Origin: a virus
IMG/VR virus record: IMGVR_UViG_3300003886_000001
Location: 55,666 to 119,665 of that record
Strand: one strand, 5' to 3'
DNA: 64,000 nt
Positions 7,359 to 14,076 of this stretch are shown one piece after another; positions within the stretch are counted from its first letter, which is position 1, and each line of letters starts with the position of its first letter. The position numbers and the translations under genes are program-made. The notes under the pieces were generated by a model. The model did not search any database. It saw only the letters and a list, made by a program, of their open reading frames with translations, and had not been told where the DNA came from.

Positions 7359-7747
7359 GCTCGTACAGCCCCGCATGCTTCCGCAATACGATTATAGGAT
7401 GTTCTAGCGGATTCTGATACAACACTTCCCGCTAAGTCGTCCCAGATACTATCGGTTGGCGTTGCCGTTACCTCGCTGCCGTCAAGGACCCGTTGAGCAA
7501 ACGGTTTAACGGTGTTCATAAGTGCATCCGCCGCAGGTCCTGATAGCGGGGCGATAGGCCATTCCAACGTAATTCCTACTAACACCCCTTCCGGGATTCT
7601 TCCGACGTCCCGGGTAAGGACATATAGACGCCCCGTTTCAAGGTCAAGACGCAAGAAACACGCCTCGGCCTCGCTATTCTGTTGAAGGGCTAAGTCTAGT
7701 TGCAGGATAGTATTAACCCTAACGTCCTTGACGGTTACAAGACGCAC
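7355..7747 (-). CDS. PFAQ-family protein, probable GTG start
   Basis: 130 aa from GTG at 7747, which has GGGGAG 6 nt upstream and starts just after the previous stop; in-frame ATGs further up lie inside the upstream gene. Core: FLRLDLETGRLYVLT, ITLEWPIAPL, LMNTVKPFAQRVLDGSE and C-terminal RIAEACGA. One of the clearest members of the family. Confidence 0.7.
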   Translation of the reverse strand: MRLVTVKDVRVNTILQLDLALQQNSEAEACFLRLDLETGRLYVLTRDVGRIPEGVLVGITLEWPIAPLSGPAADALMNTVKPFAQRVLDGSEVTATPTDSIWDDLAGSVVSESARTSYNRIAEACGAVRA

Positions 7748-7748
7748 C

Positions 7749-7946
7749 TCAGTCTCCCCACCCCTCTGCTCGGTCCGCGCATTCATCACACTGGTAGTGG
7801 GCGCGGACATCGAGTTGTGTCAGCCGATTAGGTTCCCCGCAGGTGGGGCAAGGGAGGTTACGTGGGTTACGCCGAGTAGAGCGACGCAAGGCGCTACCAC
7901 TATTCTCGAATCCAACACCATCAATCGGTTCATCGTAGTAATCCAT
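7749..7946 (-). CDS. Zinc-ribbon protein (65 aa), leaderless
   Basis: Contains CPTC (about residue 33) and CDEC (about 53) spaced as a treble-clef or ribbon, after an Arg/Asn-rich linker (RRSTRRNPRNL). Small phage zinc proteins of this kind often bind DNA, RNA polymerase or toxins. The ATG lies 5 nt after a consensus sigma70 -10, so the transcript is probably leaderless. Confidence 0.65.
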   Translation of the reverse strand: MDYYDEPIDGVGFENSGSALRRSTRRNPRNLPCPTCGEPNRLTQLDVRAHYQCDECADRAEGWGD

Positions 7947-7951
7947 GTCTT

Positions 7952-7980
7952 ACTATAGCACCTGGTCATCTAGGTGTCAA
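7952..7980 (-). promoter_or_regulatory. Consensus sigma70 promoter, leaderless output
   Basis: Minus strand: TTGACA, 17-bp spacer, TATAGT, 5 bases, ATG. The -35 lies inside a palindrome (7975-7993), which suggests repression by a dimeric protein. Confidence 0.85.
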
Positions 7981-8302
7981 CAGTTTGTTGACACAGTTTT
8001 GTGATTTGACGCTTCGCAGTGATAAACGGAGGGCCAAAACGCAGCACGTCTCCCGAGGCTGTATCAACAAACTGGCAGTTGTCAATCATTTGTTGAGCAA
8101 ACGGGGTAATACTCTCTAGCAGGTCGTTGACATCTTCTGGTGCAACAATAACACGCCAATGTCTGACGGGGTTAGTGCGTGCGGCAGAATCTGTTTTTGG
8201 GGCGTCGTACCCCACTAGTGTAAGCTCTTCGCTAGCAATGTTGAAACGTACGTAAACAAACTTCCTGTCAGTAGCATTAACAATCTTTAAAGTTGTGGAC
8301 AT
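7970..8302 (-). CDS. PFAQ-family protein
   Basis: 110 aa, ribosome site AGGGGAG. Clear core: KIVNATDRKFVYVRFN, RHWRVIVAPEDVNDLL, ESITPFAQQMIDN and a C-terminal ITKLCQ. The start lies inside the end of the papain-like gene. Its final codons reach into the operator-like palindrome of the next promoter. Confidence 0.7.
   Translation of the reverse strand: MSTTLKIVNATDRKFVYVRFNIASEELTLVGYDAPKTDSAARTNPVRHWRVIVAPEDVNDLLESITPFAQQMIDNCQFVDTASGDVLRFGPPFITAKRQITKLCQQTVDT
7975..7993. repeat. Perfect inverted repeat over a -35 box
   Basis: TGTCAACA-GTT-TGTTGACA, 8-bp arms with a 3-bp centre. It carries a TTGACA on each strand and covers the -35 of the promoter for the zinc-ribbon gene. Looks like an operator. 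Confidence 0.7.
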
Positions 8303-8681
8303 TTATCTCCCCTTCTGCTAAGACTCCGATTATATCCCATACCTCATCTTCTTTGATAAGGTTTGACATCCGGTTAGAATCGCCGGGGTCAAAAACCCTT
8401 CTACCATCCCATACCATAGCATGCCACTCTGTGAATATGATGTGAACAGGAGCAAACGACTTAGGAGGCCAGGGTTTTCTTTCCACACCCAGAATGTGAC
8501 CCTTTGGCCATGTCATGCGGTGAAGGTGTTTGATACCATAGCCCGCTTCGAGCAGTAGATGCTTTACACCTGTCACGGTAGTTGCCGACCAACAGGTAGG
8601 AATGGTGTTAAGAGGCAGTCCTGTCACCATCGCGATGCTCGCGGCGACGCATTGATTAGGCTGTTGTGAGACGTATTGGAT
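8277..8681 (-). CDS. Papain-like (C39/NlpC-type) protein, start codon unclear
   Basis: The frame holds PNQCVAASIAMVTGLP followed about 70 residues later by TEWHAMVWDGRRVFDPGD: the Cys and His-Asp layout of papain-fold peptidases common in phages. The only ATG (8630) falls after the Cys, so starting there would remove the catalytic residue. In-frame sequence is open up to a TAA at 8688-8690, but contains no ATG, GTG or TTG. ATC at 8681 (nine bases after GCGGAG) is used here as a placeholder. A rare start codon, a sequence error, or decay of the gene would each explain it. Confidence 0.5.
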   Translation of the reverse strand: MQYVSQQPNQCVAASIAMVTGLPLNTIPTCWSATTVTGVKHLLLEAGYGIKHLHRMTWPKGHILGVERKPWPPKSFAPVHIIFTEWHAMVWDGRRVFDPGDSNRMSNLIKEDEVWDIIGVLAEGEINVHNFKDC

Positions 8682-8683
8682 TA

Positions 8684-8709
8684 GTTTTTACTCCGCTCGC
8701 GTATGAGAC
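8684..8709 (-). promoter_or_regulatory. TTCTCAT-class promoter (GTCTCAT)
   Basis: Minus strand: GTCTCAT, 12-bp spacer, TAAAAAC, directly in front of the papain-like gene. The spacer contains GCGGAG, which could double as a ribosome site only if transcription starts further upstream. Confidence 0.6.
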
Positions 8710-8710
8710 A

Positions 8711-8746
8711 AACTGTCACCACTTGTTGATAAGTGGTGACGTTTTG
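8711..8746 (-). terminator. Terminator hairpin
   Basis: Perfect 10-bp stem GTCACCACTT/AAGTGGTGAC with a 6-nt loop and T-rich flanks on both strands (GTTTTG and AGTTTGT). It separates the 8.75-10.5 kb operon from the papain-like gene. Confidence 0.75.
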
Positions 8747-8751
8747 TCTGA

Positions 8752-9051
8752 CTAGATTTGCTCATTTATTGAGATGGACGGTAAAGCCTGCTCTTCTAGC
8801 TCACCCATGTCTTGATAATTCAGGACCTCCAAGTTGTACAAAATGTTAACATTAAAACCTGCAACATCTTGTACTACCCATTCGGGGAATGCCGCGCTTC
8901 TTCCATCCTTAAGGTTGATTATCAATCCCCGAGGCACCTTAAAGGCTCGGACAGGGGGCGCCCCTTTATGTACTAAAACATGAATAGTGGCTGGCGAGGA
9001 GATTCTTGAGTATACTTCCTTAAGTTCGCTTTTTAATTCAGGCAGCGTCAT
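8752..9051 (-). CDS. Hypothetical protein (99 aa)
   Basis: ATG overlaps the stop of the upstream gene (ATGA). N-terminal amphipathic helix LPELKSELKEVYSRI, then beta-strands (IHVLVHKGAPPVRAF, GLIINLKDG) and a C-terminal acidic tail. No family recognised. Confidence 0.6.
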   Translation of the reverse strand: MTLPELKSELKEVYSRISSPATIHVLVHKGAPPVRAFKVPRGLIINLKDGRSAAFPEWVVQDVAGFNVNILYNLEVLNYQDMGELEEQALPSISINEQI

Positions 9052-9449
9052 GGGCGCAACACCTTCTCTTCGCCTGCCGTGACCGTAGCCTTCCGGCTAC
9101 CATTAAGAAACTCTACTTTATCAACTGCAACTGTGACCGTAGGGCGGCGGTTGTCCTTATGGGACTTCACCGTATAAGCATACTCTCCGGTCATACTGGT
9201 AGACTTTACGACCCCGACGCTAAGAAAGTCCAGCGGACGACTAGGGTCCTGGGCATATTCCCCGGCCAGGTATACAACGAACTTGGCGGCAAGGTAAGGG
9301 GCATCATGGAATCGCGTATCTTTGGTTTCTGCCTCCACTTTGTCAAAGAAACCCTTGAATACATGAACCATTTCTTCGGGGTAGCCGTCCCAGTGCTTGT
9401 AGATAGTACCACCATTAGGTGCGAATGTTACTCGACAAGGGGTAGACAT
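9048..9449 (-). CDS. Hypothetical phage protein (133 aa)
   Basis: Start at MSTPCRV with AAAGGAAAC upstream. The N terminus GGTIYKHWDGYPEEMVHVFKG (Tyr-Lys-His-x-Asp-Gly-Tyr-Pro) is a motif I associate with small uncharacterised phage and bacterial proteins. Then LAAKFVVYLAGEYA and strand pairs VTVAVDKVEF and KATVTAG. Function unknown. Confidence 0.65.
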   Translation of the reverse strand: MSTPCRVTFAPNGGTIYKHWDGYPEEMVHVFKGFFDKVEAETKDTRFHDAPYLAAKFVVYLAGEYAQDPSRPLDFLSVGVVKSTSMTGEYAYTVKSHKDNRRPTVTVAVDKVEFLNGSRKATVTAGEEKVLRP

Positions 9450-9473
9450 TTTAAGTTTCCTTTCCAAAGAAAG

Positions 9474-9662
9474 TCACTTGGCTTCAATTGTTACGCTGTA
9501 GTCTCCACTTTCGATGATGTTGTCTAAAAGGTCGTCCATGTTTGACGTATCTATTGCAATCATCTCATCTAGTACCCCTTGAGTCACTTTTTCCGGGGCT
9601 TTTGTAAAGTAGCCAGAGGGGTTGGCCTCGTATTCGTGAGTAAGGGTAAGCTTAAACACCAT
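9474..9662 (-). CDS. Hypothetical protein (62 aa)
   Basis: Start overlaps the preceding stop (ATGGTGTTTAA). Strand FKLTLTHEY, a helical middle (VTQGVLDEMIAID) and a terminal strand DYSVTIEAK. Similar in size to domain-swapped regulatory proteins, but no family recognised. Confidence 0.55.
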   Translation of the reverse strand: MVFKLTLTHEYEANPSGYFTKAPEKVTQGVLDEMIAIDTSNMDDLLDNIIESGDYSVTIEAK

Positions 9663-9798
9663 CTTTATCTATCAACCTCTCTAGTCTCAAGCCTTCTTTA
9701 AGCACCTGTCGAGCCTTTCCTCGGACCTCTTGCAAAAGGGCCATGACCCGCTTTTTTCCGTAGTCTTGTCCAAACTTCCTTTTATGTGTCTTTCCCAT
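9652..9798 (-). CDS. Small basic protein (48 aa)
   Basis: ATG preceded by GATAAGGAC. Very basic N terminus (MGKTHKRKFGQDYGKKR) and a helix VMALLQEVRGKARQVLKEGL. Possibly nucleic-acid binding. Its end overlaps the next gene start. Confidence 0.6.
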   Translation of the reverse strand: MGKTHKRKFGQDYGKKRVMALLQEVRGKARQVLKEGLRLERLIDKDGV

Positions 9799-9807
9799 GT
9801 CCTTATC

Positions 9808-10482
9808 CTACTTGTCCTGACGATGAGAAAGATGTGAAGTTACACGTAGTCTCCCGCGACCGTGGGCCTTGAACCCAACCGTTAGGGAACGATTTGGCTT
9901 GAAGCAGAGGCGGCATTTATCGCAGGTCATGCCAACGGTCTGGTTCGGACATACTACCACGTCACCGAAACGCTTCCCTTTAATATCATATGGCAACACT
10001 ATGACGGTATCCCAACCTGCTGCACGAGCTTCCTTTACCTCTTCCGGTTGCTCGCAGGAAGCGCTTAATGTCAAGTTTTCGGGGAACACAAACCGCTTAC
10101 GGTCAATGACCCGCCATGCATGAGTGTACCCATACATCTTTACGTCGGGGCGCTCTTTGGCCCCGAGGATGATAGCGTCAAGGTAGTCTACGTCTAGGTC
10201 GCCATCCGCCATAACATCGCCGGATACATGTAGCCGAAGGGCGGCCCCGTGGGGAATCCTCTTCAATTCCCGGAGAAAGACTTTACCGTCTTCCGTAGAG
10301 TAAGTGCCTATACTCTGTAGTCTTACATTGCCAAATTGCGCATAGCAGCCATTGTTCAACAGGCTACAATTAGTGGGGCAAGACGTACCAACTTCACGAT
10401 AGGTAGCGTAGAATGGGAGATGCTTGTTGTTGCCTACAAGTTTTCTGTTAGCTGTAGGCTTGAGTGTTACTCGGAGTGCCAT
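9808..10482 (-). CDS. Cys-rich SAM-like barrel protein (DUF7227/DUF5131-like)
   Basis: 224 aa. Key stretches: VGTSCPTNCSLLNNGCYAQ (three Cys near residue 35-46), LRLHVSGDVMADGD, then strand-helix repeats (VKMYGYTHAWRVID, LTLSASCEQPEEV) and a C-terminal Cys cluster CPNQTVGMTCDKCRLC. This matches phage proteins with a TIM-barrel-like core resembling radical-SAM enzymes but with non-canonical Cys spacing; their reaction is not established. Leaderless, from a promoter divergent to the SprT-like gene. Confidence 0.65.
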   Translation of the reverse strand: MALRVTLKPTANRKLVGNNKHLPFYATYREVGTSCPTNCSLLNNGCYAQFGNVRLQSIGTYSTEDGKVFLRELKRIPHGAALRLHVSGDVMADGDLDVDYLDAIILGAKERPDVKMYGYTHAWRVIDRKRFVFPENLTLSASCEQPEEVKEARAAGWDTVIVLPYDIKGKRFGDVVVCPNQTVGMTCDKCRLCFKPNRSLTVGFKAHGRGRLRVTSHLSHRQDK

Positions 10483-10487
10483 GGATA

Positions 10488-10513
10488 AATAATAGCGTTA
10501 AATAGTCTGAGAA
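10488..10513 (-). promoter_or_regulatory. TTCTCAT-class promoter (TTCTCAG), leaderless output
   Basis: Minus strand: TTCTCAG, 12-bp spacer, TATTATT, 5 bases, ATG at 10482. Divergent partner of the plus-strand promoter at 10529. Confidence 0.75.
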
Positions 10514-10528
10514 GCATGAGACTAATCT

Positions 10529-10554
10529 TTCTCATTAACTATCAGACTAAAATA
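10529..10554 (+). promoter_or_regulatory. TTCTCAT-class promoter, leaderless output
   Basis: TTCTCAT, 12-bp spacer, TAAAATA, GAGC, ATG at 10559. With the divergent copy it makes a 76-bp bidirectional control region in which neither gene has room for an untranslated leader. Confidence 0.8.
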
Positions 10555-10558
10555 GAGC

Positions 10559-11050
10559 ATGGAGCAGAAAAAGGCCGTCACCCTTGCCCGGAAGTTAATG
10601 AACCAACATGGTCTAGATACATTAACGCTCAAGATAAGTAGTAGTAAACGAACCTTGGGAACCTATCAGTACAGAACAAGCGCACGTGGCGTTCACGAAC
10701 CCGTGCAGATTAAGCTGTCAAAATATTGGTTAAAAATATTGGATGAGGACCAAGTACGGGACACAGTGTTGCATGAGATTGCCCATGCGCTGACCCCTGA
10801 CCATGGCCATGACCATGTCTGGCAACAGATGGCCCGGAAACTAGGAGTTTCTCCATCTCGTACGGCCCACGATGTTCCGGTAGAAGTACAGAAACGCCTT
10901 CGCCAGAGCGTGGCAAAATACGTCGCCATCTGTGAGACCGACCCATCCCATCGGTATTATTTTAATCGTATGGGGAAATTATGGTCCGCCGGAGCATACC
11001 GCTGTCACTGCGGAGGCCGTTATCATGTTTCTCATAATTCTTCGGGATAA
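10559..11050 (+). CDS. SprT-like zinc metallopeptidase
   Basis: 163 aa. HEIAHALTPDHGHDHVWQQMARKLG (HExxH at about residue 76-80 with the later His) is the SprT/Spartan signature. A C-terminal zinc-ribbon-like part has CETDPSHRYYFNRMG and YRCHCGG. SprT proteases cleave DNA-protein crosslinks in characterised homologues. Paralogous to the gene at 16578-17048, and the two N termini align from the first Met, which supports this leaderless start. Confidence 0.85.
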   Translation: MEQKKAVTLARKLMNQHGLDTLTLKISSSKRTLGTYQYRTSARGVHEPVQIKLSKYWLKILDEDQVRDTVLHEIAHALTPDHGHDHVWQQMARKLGVSPSRTAHDVPVEVQKRLRQSVAKYVAICETDPSHRYYFNRMGKLWSAGAYRCHCGGRYHVSHNSSG

Positions 11051-11059
11051 GATAAAGAC

Positions 11060-11179
11060 ATGGAACAGACACTCAAGCGCTTGGCTCGTGACTATTATAG
11101 GCACAATTGCCCCCTCCCTGATTACCTACTGGCTGTAATCACCCGTTCTCCTCTTCCTTACGGTTTTTCCTCCCCATGA
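11060..11179 (+). CDS. Small protein (39 aa)
   Basis: Begins 9 nt after the SprT-like stop and overlaps the next gene by ATGA. Arg-rich amphipathic N terminus (LKRLARDYYRHNC), then PLPDYLLAVI. Context (operon position and coupling) is the main support; it may serve to couple translation into the PFAQ gene that follows. Confidence 0.5.
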   Translation: MEQTLKRLARDYYRHNCPLPDYLLAVITRSPLPYGFSSP

Positions 11180-11547
11180 CTTCTATAACGTTTCTTGGAG
11201 AGGTACCTAAACCTGCTCGTCAAATTGGATTAGATGTGTTATCCGGAGAGTTATGGGTAACCTGGAACCAGAGGAAGACATCGACTCAAAAGGAATGCTT
11301 ACGTAAGGCCGGGATAGAGCCGCATAAGTTTGACTGGGCAATCCTGTGGTGGGGAATTGAAGAAGTATTACCCCCAAAGGAATTGAAGACTTTACTCCGG
11401 TCGATTAAGCCACACATACAGATTCTGTTGGATAATTATAAGCTTGTAAAAGATGCGGCTGGAAACAATAAAGTTGACCTTCCAGACGGCCCCGCGAGCG
11501 CCGCTTACTACGCCATCTGTGACCTATGCGATAGCACCTACTTATAA
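11176..11547 (+). CDS. PFAQ-family protein
   Basis: 123 aa. Core: IGLDVLSGELWVTWN, FDWAILWWGIEEV, LLRSIKPHIQILLDNY (PFAQ replaced by PHIQ) and C-terminal AICDLCDS. No ribosome site of its own; the start overlaps the stop of the 39-aa gene, so translation is probably coupled. First plus-strand member of the block. Confidence 0.7.
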   Translation: MTSITFLGEVPKPARQIGLDVLSGELWVTWNQRKTSTQKECLRKAGIEPHKFDWAILWWGIEEVLPPKELKTLLRSIKPHIQILLDNYKLVKDAAGNNKVDLPDGPASAAYYAICDLCDSTYL

Positions 11548-11573
11548 TTCTCATCTTTAACGGTGCTATTGTA
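11548..11573 (+). promoter_or_regulatory. TTCTCAT-class promoter
   Basis: ATAATTCTCAT, 12-bp spacer, TATTGTA, immediately after the stop of the preceding gene. Followed by AGGAGG and the ATG at 11593, so here the transcript has a very short leader with a Shine-Dalgarno. Confidence 0.8.
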
Positions 11574-11592
11574 TGGGTAGGAGGAAAATACC

Positions 11593-11901
11593 ATGAAGTC
11601 GGTGAATGTGATTGCGCCTTCTGAGCTGGAAGACCATTATGTTATACTGGACTACGAGACTGGAAACTTGTCTGTAGGGTCTGGTAAAAATACCGGTATT
11701 GCTACGATTTGGAAGATTCATAAGGACTTGTCAACGCCTGCTTTGAAGATGCTTTTGCAGGATATTAAACCCTATGCACAGCAGGTGCTTGATGGTTCAC
11801 ACCCGGAGCCCGTCCTGGTTGTAATGACCAAAGAAGCGGTTCGGGCAGAAGCTGATATCTCCATCCTATGCGCGGAAGTGAGCGGCTATGAGGATTGTTA
11901 A
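11593..11901 (+). CDS. PFAQ-family protein
   Basis: 102 aa, strong AGGAGG site. Core: YVILDYETGNLSVGSG, ATIWKIHKDL, LLQDIKPYAQQVLDGSH, and C-terminal ISILCAEVSGYEDC. The last 25 residues are repeated exactly at the end of the next small gene because of a 78-bp DNA duplication. Confidence 0.75.
   Translation: MKSVNVIAPSELEDHYVILDYETGNLSVGSGKNTGIATIWKIHKDLSTPALKMLLQDIKPYAQQVLDGSHPEPVLVVMTKEAVRAEADISILCAEVSGYEDC
11823..11900 (+). repeat. 78-bp direct repeat, copy 1
   Basis: Matches 11993-12070 with a single mismatch (G at 11844, A at 12014). It covers the 3' end of the 102-aa gene, including most of its stop codon. Confidence 0.95.
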
Positions 11902-11903
11902 AC

Positions 11904-12071
11904 ATGGTAGAGAGTAAACCCGTGACAGGACCATACTTGCCTAGCGGTCCTGTTGCCGCCGCTTTGGAGATTTGTATTCCCTTGATGAAGAAAATGACCA
12001 AAGAAGCGGTTCGAGCAGAAGCTGATATCTCCATCCTATGCGCGGAAGTGAGCGGCTATGAGGATTGTTAG
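11904..12071 (+). CDS. Chimeric small protein ending in a duplicated PFAQ-family tail
   Basis: 55 aa. Residues 1-29 are unrelated to the family (VESKPVTGPYLPSGPVAAAL ...), and the remaining 25 are identical to the tail of the preceding protein. The frame is intact across the duplication. It lacks the PFAQ helix, so it may be a non-functional remnant or the C-terminal scar of a lost paralog. No clear ribosome site. Confidence 0.5.
   Translation: MVESKPVTGPYLPSGPVAAALEICIPLMKKMTKEAVRAEADISILCAEVSGYEDC
11993..12070 (+). repeat. 78-bp direct repeat, copy 2
   Basis: Second copy of 11823-11900. It supplies the end of the 55-aa chimeric gene and also the ATG of the next PFAQ gene (12058). Confidence 0.95.
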
Positions 12072-12642
12072 ACGTACAGCCCCAATAGAAGGTAAACCCT
12101 TTATAGGGTTATATTTGCCTGGTAGCATTCTTTCGTGTTATAGCCTTTGTTCTGACCCAGCTAGTTTGTCCTACGACTTATTTGCTGATTCAGCTATATG
12201 GGACCGTTTTCAGCTGAATTGGGAAGTCGGGCCTCTAACCCTAAGTGGTATTAACCAGTTAATGGAGGATATTTCCGACCTGGCACAGATAATTGTGGAT
12301 GGCTCCGTGTTGGACTTTGACAACGAGACGGTTATAAGTACGGCGCCGGCTACCACTGCCATAAAAGAGATTAAAAAGGTTTGTAGGGATACTTTTCCTT
12401 CCCCTTATCCCTTGATAAAAAAAATGACGACAAAGTCATGGATAACCAGTATCCTACCTTGTCTTGATGATATTAAGGCATACACAGTTGTAGAGAAGTT
12501 GAAAGAGTGTAATAGAGACTATCACTTCCTCTTGGAATTGGAGACTGATATTGAGTCGCTATTAGGGGAGGGTATAGTGTTACTGGACCTTCCTGACTAC
12601 CTACAAGGAATGCACGATAGGATGGTGTGTAATGCAATATAG
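12058..12642 (+). CDS. PFAQ-family protein with C-terminal helical extension
   Basis: 194 aa. Core: FIGLYLPGSILSCY, FQLNWEVGPLTLSGI, LMEDISDLAQIIVDGS, AIKEIKKVCRD. The extension (about 115-194: KSWITSILPCLDDIKAYTVV, then YHFLLELETDIESLL and LLDLPDYLQGMHDRM) is shared with the next paralog. The start codon lies inside the duplicated 78-bp segment. Its stop overlaps the HicB-like gene. Confidence 0.7.
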   Translation: MRIVRRTAPIEGKPFIGLYLPGSILSCYSLCSDPASLSYDLFADSAIWDRFQLNWEVGPLTLSGINQLMEDISDLAQIIVDGSVLDFDNETVISTAPATTAIKEIKKVCRDTFPSPYPLIKKMTTKSWITSILPCLDDIKAYTVVEKLKECNRDYHFLLELETDIESLLGEGIVLLDLPDYLQGMHDRMVCNAI

Positions 12643-12793
12643 TATTATCCCTCAAGACCATGGGTTTATCGCGGTTTGCGAGGAATACCCTTCTCTATCG
12701 GCATTTGGAGCTACGGAAGCGGAGGCCCTTACCGAGCTTGAAGGGCTAGTAGAAACCGCTATTGAAATTTATGAGGAAGAAGGCTGGGAGTAA
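12632..12793 (+). CDS. HicB-like antitoxin-fold protein (53 aa)
   Basis: MQYSIIPQDHGFIAVCEEYP, then SLSAFGATEAEALTELEG and a helix VETAIEIYEEEG: the standard strand-strand-strand-helix pattern of HicB/UPF0150 domains. HicB proteins neutralise HicA RNase toxins, but no HicA-like gene is adjacent, so it may work alone or against a host toxin. Start and stop both overlap neighbouring PFAQ genes (TAATG at the end). Confidence 0.7.
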   Translation: MQYSIIPQDHGFIAVCEEYPSLSAFGATEAEALTELEGLVETAIEIYEEEGWE

Positions 12794-13386
12794 TGGTTAC
12801 TGCTATACCAAAGAAAAGGTCACTATTGAGCTTTGACGGTAATATCCCACGAAAATGTCATGTACTCCTCGATACCCTCGCGCAGGAATTGTGGGCTACT
12901 GACGCAGTTGTTAGTGACCTTTTACTTCCTAATCTTAAATGGGAAATTGCTCCATTAACTGCGGATGGAACAAACGCACTGTTGAGGGATATTACCGAGG
13001 CGGCCCAGGAAATAGTAGACGGGGCTACCATAGATAAAAATGAATTACATCTTACAACCTCCGCTCTTATGGCGCAAGGAGATATCCTTAATCTCTGTAT
13101 TCGCACATTTGACTCCCCCTATGAAAGGGCAAAATGGGTAACCGCCGAAAAATGGATGGCTACGACGCTAGTGGGAATGTCCAAGTATGACCGTAACGCT
13201 CTTTTACTAATTGAGGACCTTCATAACCTAAAGGGCCATACCTACAACTACCTGGTAAGCCTAGAGGAAGCTGTCTACGAGCTTGTAGCGGAGGATACCA
13301 CGTTGGTAGGACTAGAAGACTATCTACAGGCACAGTATCGCAAAGCGTTGTTTTCGGACGTAGAGAGATGTCTACATGAAGCTTGA
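12793..13386 (+). CDS. PFAQ-family protein with C-terminal helical extension
   Basis: 197 aa, coupled by TAATG. Core: CHVLLDTLAQELWA, LKWEIAPLTADGTNALL, DITEAAQEIVDGA, DILNLCIRT. Extension from about 115 (KWVTAEKWMATTLVGMSKYD, YLVSLEEAVYELV, LVGLEDYLQAQYRK) aligns with that of the 12058 protein, so the two arose by duplication of the two-part form. Confidence 0.7.
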   Translation: MVTAIPKKRSLLSFDGNIPRKCHVLLDTLAQELWATDAVVSDLLLPNLKWEIAPLTADGTNALLRDITEAAQEIVDGATIDKNELHLTTSALMAQGDILNLCIRTFDSPYERAKWVTAEKWMATTLVGMSKYDRNALLLIEDLHNLKGHTYNYLVSLEEAVYELVAEDTTLVGLEDYLQAQYRKALFSDVERCLHEA

Positions 13387-14032
13387 ATTGCTACCTGAGA
13401 CATATCATTTACCGAAGAGCTATGATGACCCAGCACAACCATATGTTCAACTGGACCTAAATTTGGGAAGATTAACAATTGTACTAAAGGACCGGCCGGA
13501 TGAAAAAAGAGTGCTTCTCGGGAGTAACGCAACGGTACGTGAATGGCAAATTGCAGTGTTTTCGGTTGCGGCCGCTAATGCATTATTGAGGAAGATACAG
13601 CCATTTGCACAAGAGCTATTAAATAACATTGAGCCCAGCTACACGTTTAACGGGGCTGGGGAAAGGGCCTGGAAGAATATTGACCACCATTGCAAACTCA
13701 CCTTTACGACGATGGAGGGATATGGTGTTCACCTCAACTTTCGAGTGGAAGAAGTCGGGGACTATTATCGCTACGTTATCTTGAAGAACACTGGGATTTT
13801 TACCGCTTTGGCAATTCTTGATGATGAGACTAAAACTGACATAGTAGAGCATCATACTTTAATGTGGACGACAAGGGGGTTAAACACGGCAGAAACTAAT
13901 GACCTGCTCAAGGAGTTATCAGTCTTTGCTATGAAGCTATTGACAATCGGACTTGTAGATGATACATTTGCAGAGTGGAGTTCCGAATACGCCGAGGTTA
14001 TCGAAGCTGTATGTTCCGCCGCTGGACTTTAA
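13376..14032 (+). CDS. Tandem two-domain PFAQ-family protein
   Basis: 218 aa made of two family units. Unit 1: YVQLDLNLGRLTIVLK, REWQIAVFSVAAANALL, RKIQPFAQELLNN, KNIDHHCKL. Unit 2: YRYVILKNTGIFTALAI, HTLMWTTRGLNTAETNDLL, KELSVFAMKLLT and EVIEAVCSA. A natural fusion of this kind suggests that the single-domain members act as dimers or mixed dimers (inference). Confidence 0.7.
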   Translation: MKLELLPETYHLPKSYDDPAQPYVQLDLNLGRLTIVLKDRPDEKRVLLGSNATVREWQIAVFSVAAANALLRKIQPFAQELLNNIEPSYTFNGAGERAWKNIDHHCKLTFTTMEGYGVHLNFRVEEVGDYYRYVILKNTGIFTALAILDDETKTDIVEHHTLMWTTRGLNTAETNDLLKELSVFAMKLLTIGLVDDTFAEWSSEYAEVIEAVCSAAGL

Positions 14033-14050
14033 CATCCCCTATGTTATAGT
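14022..14050 (+). promoter_or_regulatory. Possible sigma70 promoter
   Basis: TGGACT, 16-bp spacer, TATAGT in front of the AAAGGAGGAG site of the 90-aa PFAQ gene. The -35 is weak. Confidence 0.35.
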
Positions 14051-14076
14051 CCACCCATCATGTTAAAGGAGGAGAT

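Noticed and set aside
9206-9527. Plus-strand and second minus-strand frames inside 9.05-9.5 kb
   Set aside because: Shadows of the 133-aa gene, which has a ribosome site and a recognisable conserved head.
12632-12793. Complete HicAB toxin-antitoxin pair
   Set aside because: Only the HicB-like part is present; no HicA-like small basic protein with a GSH motif lies on either side.
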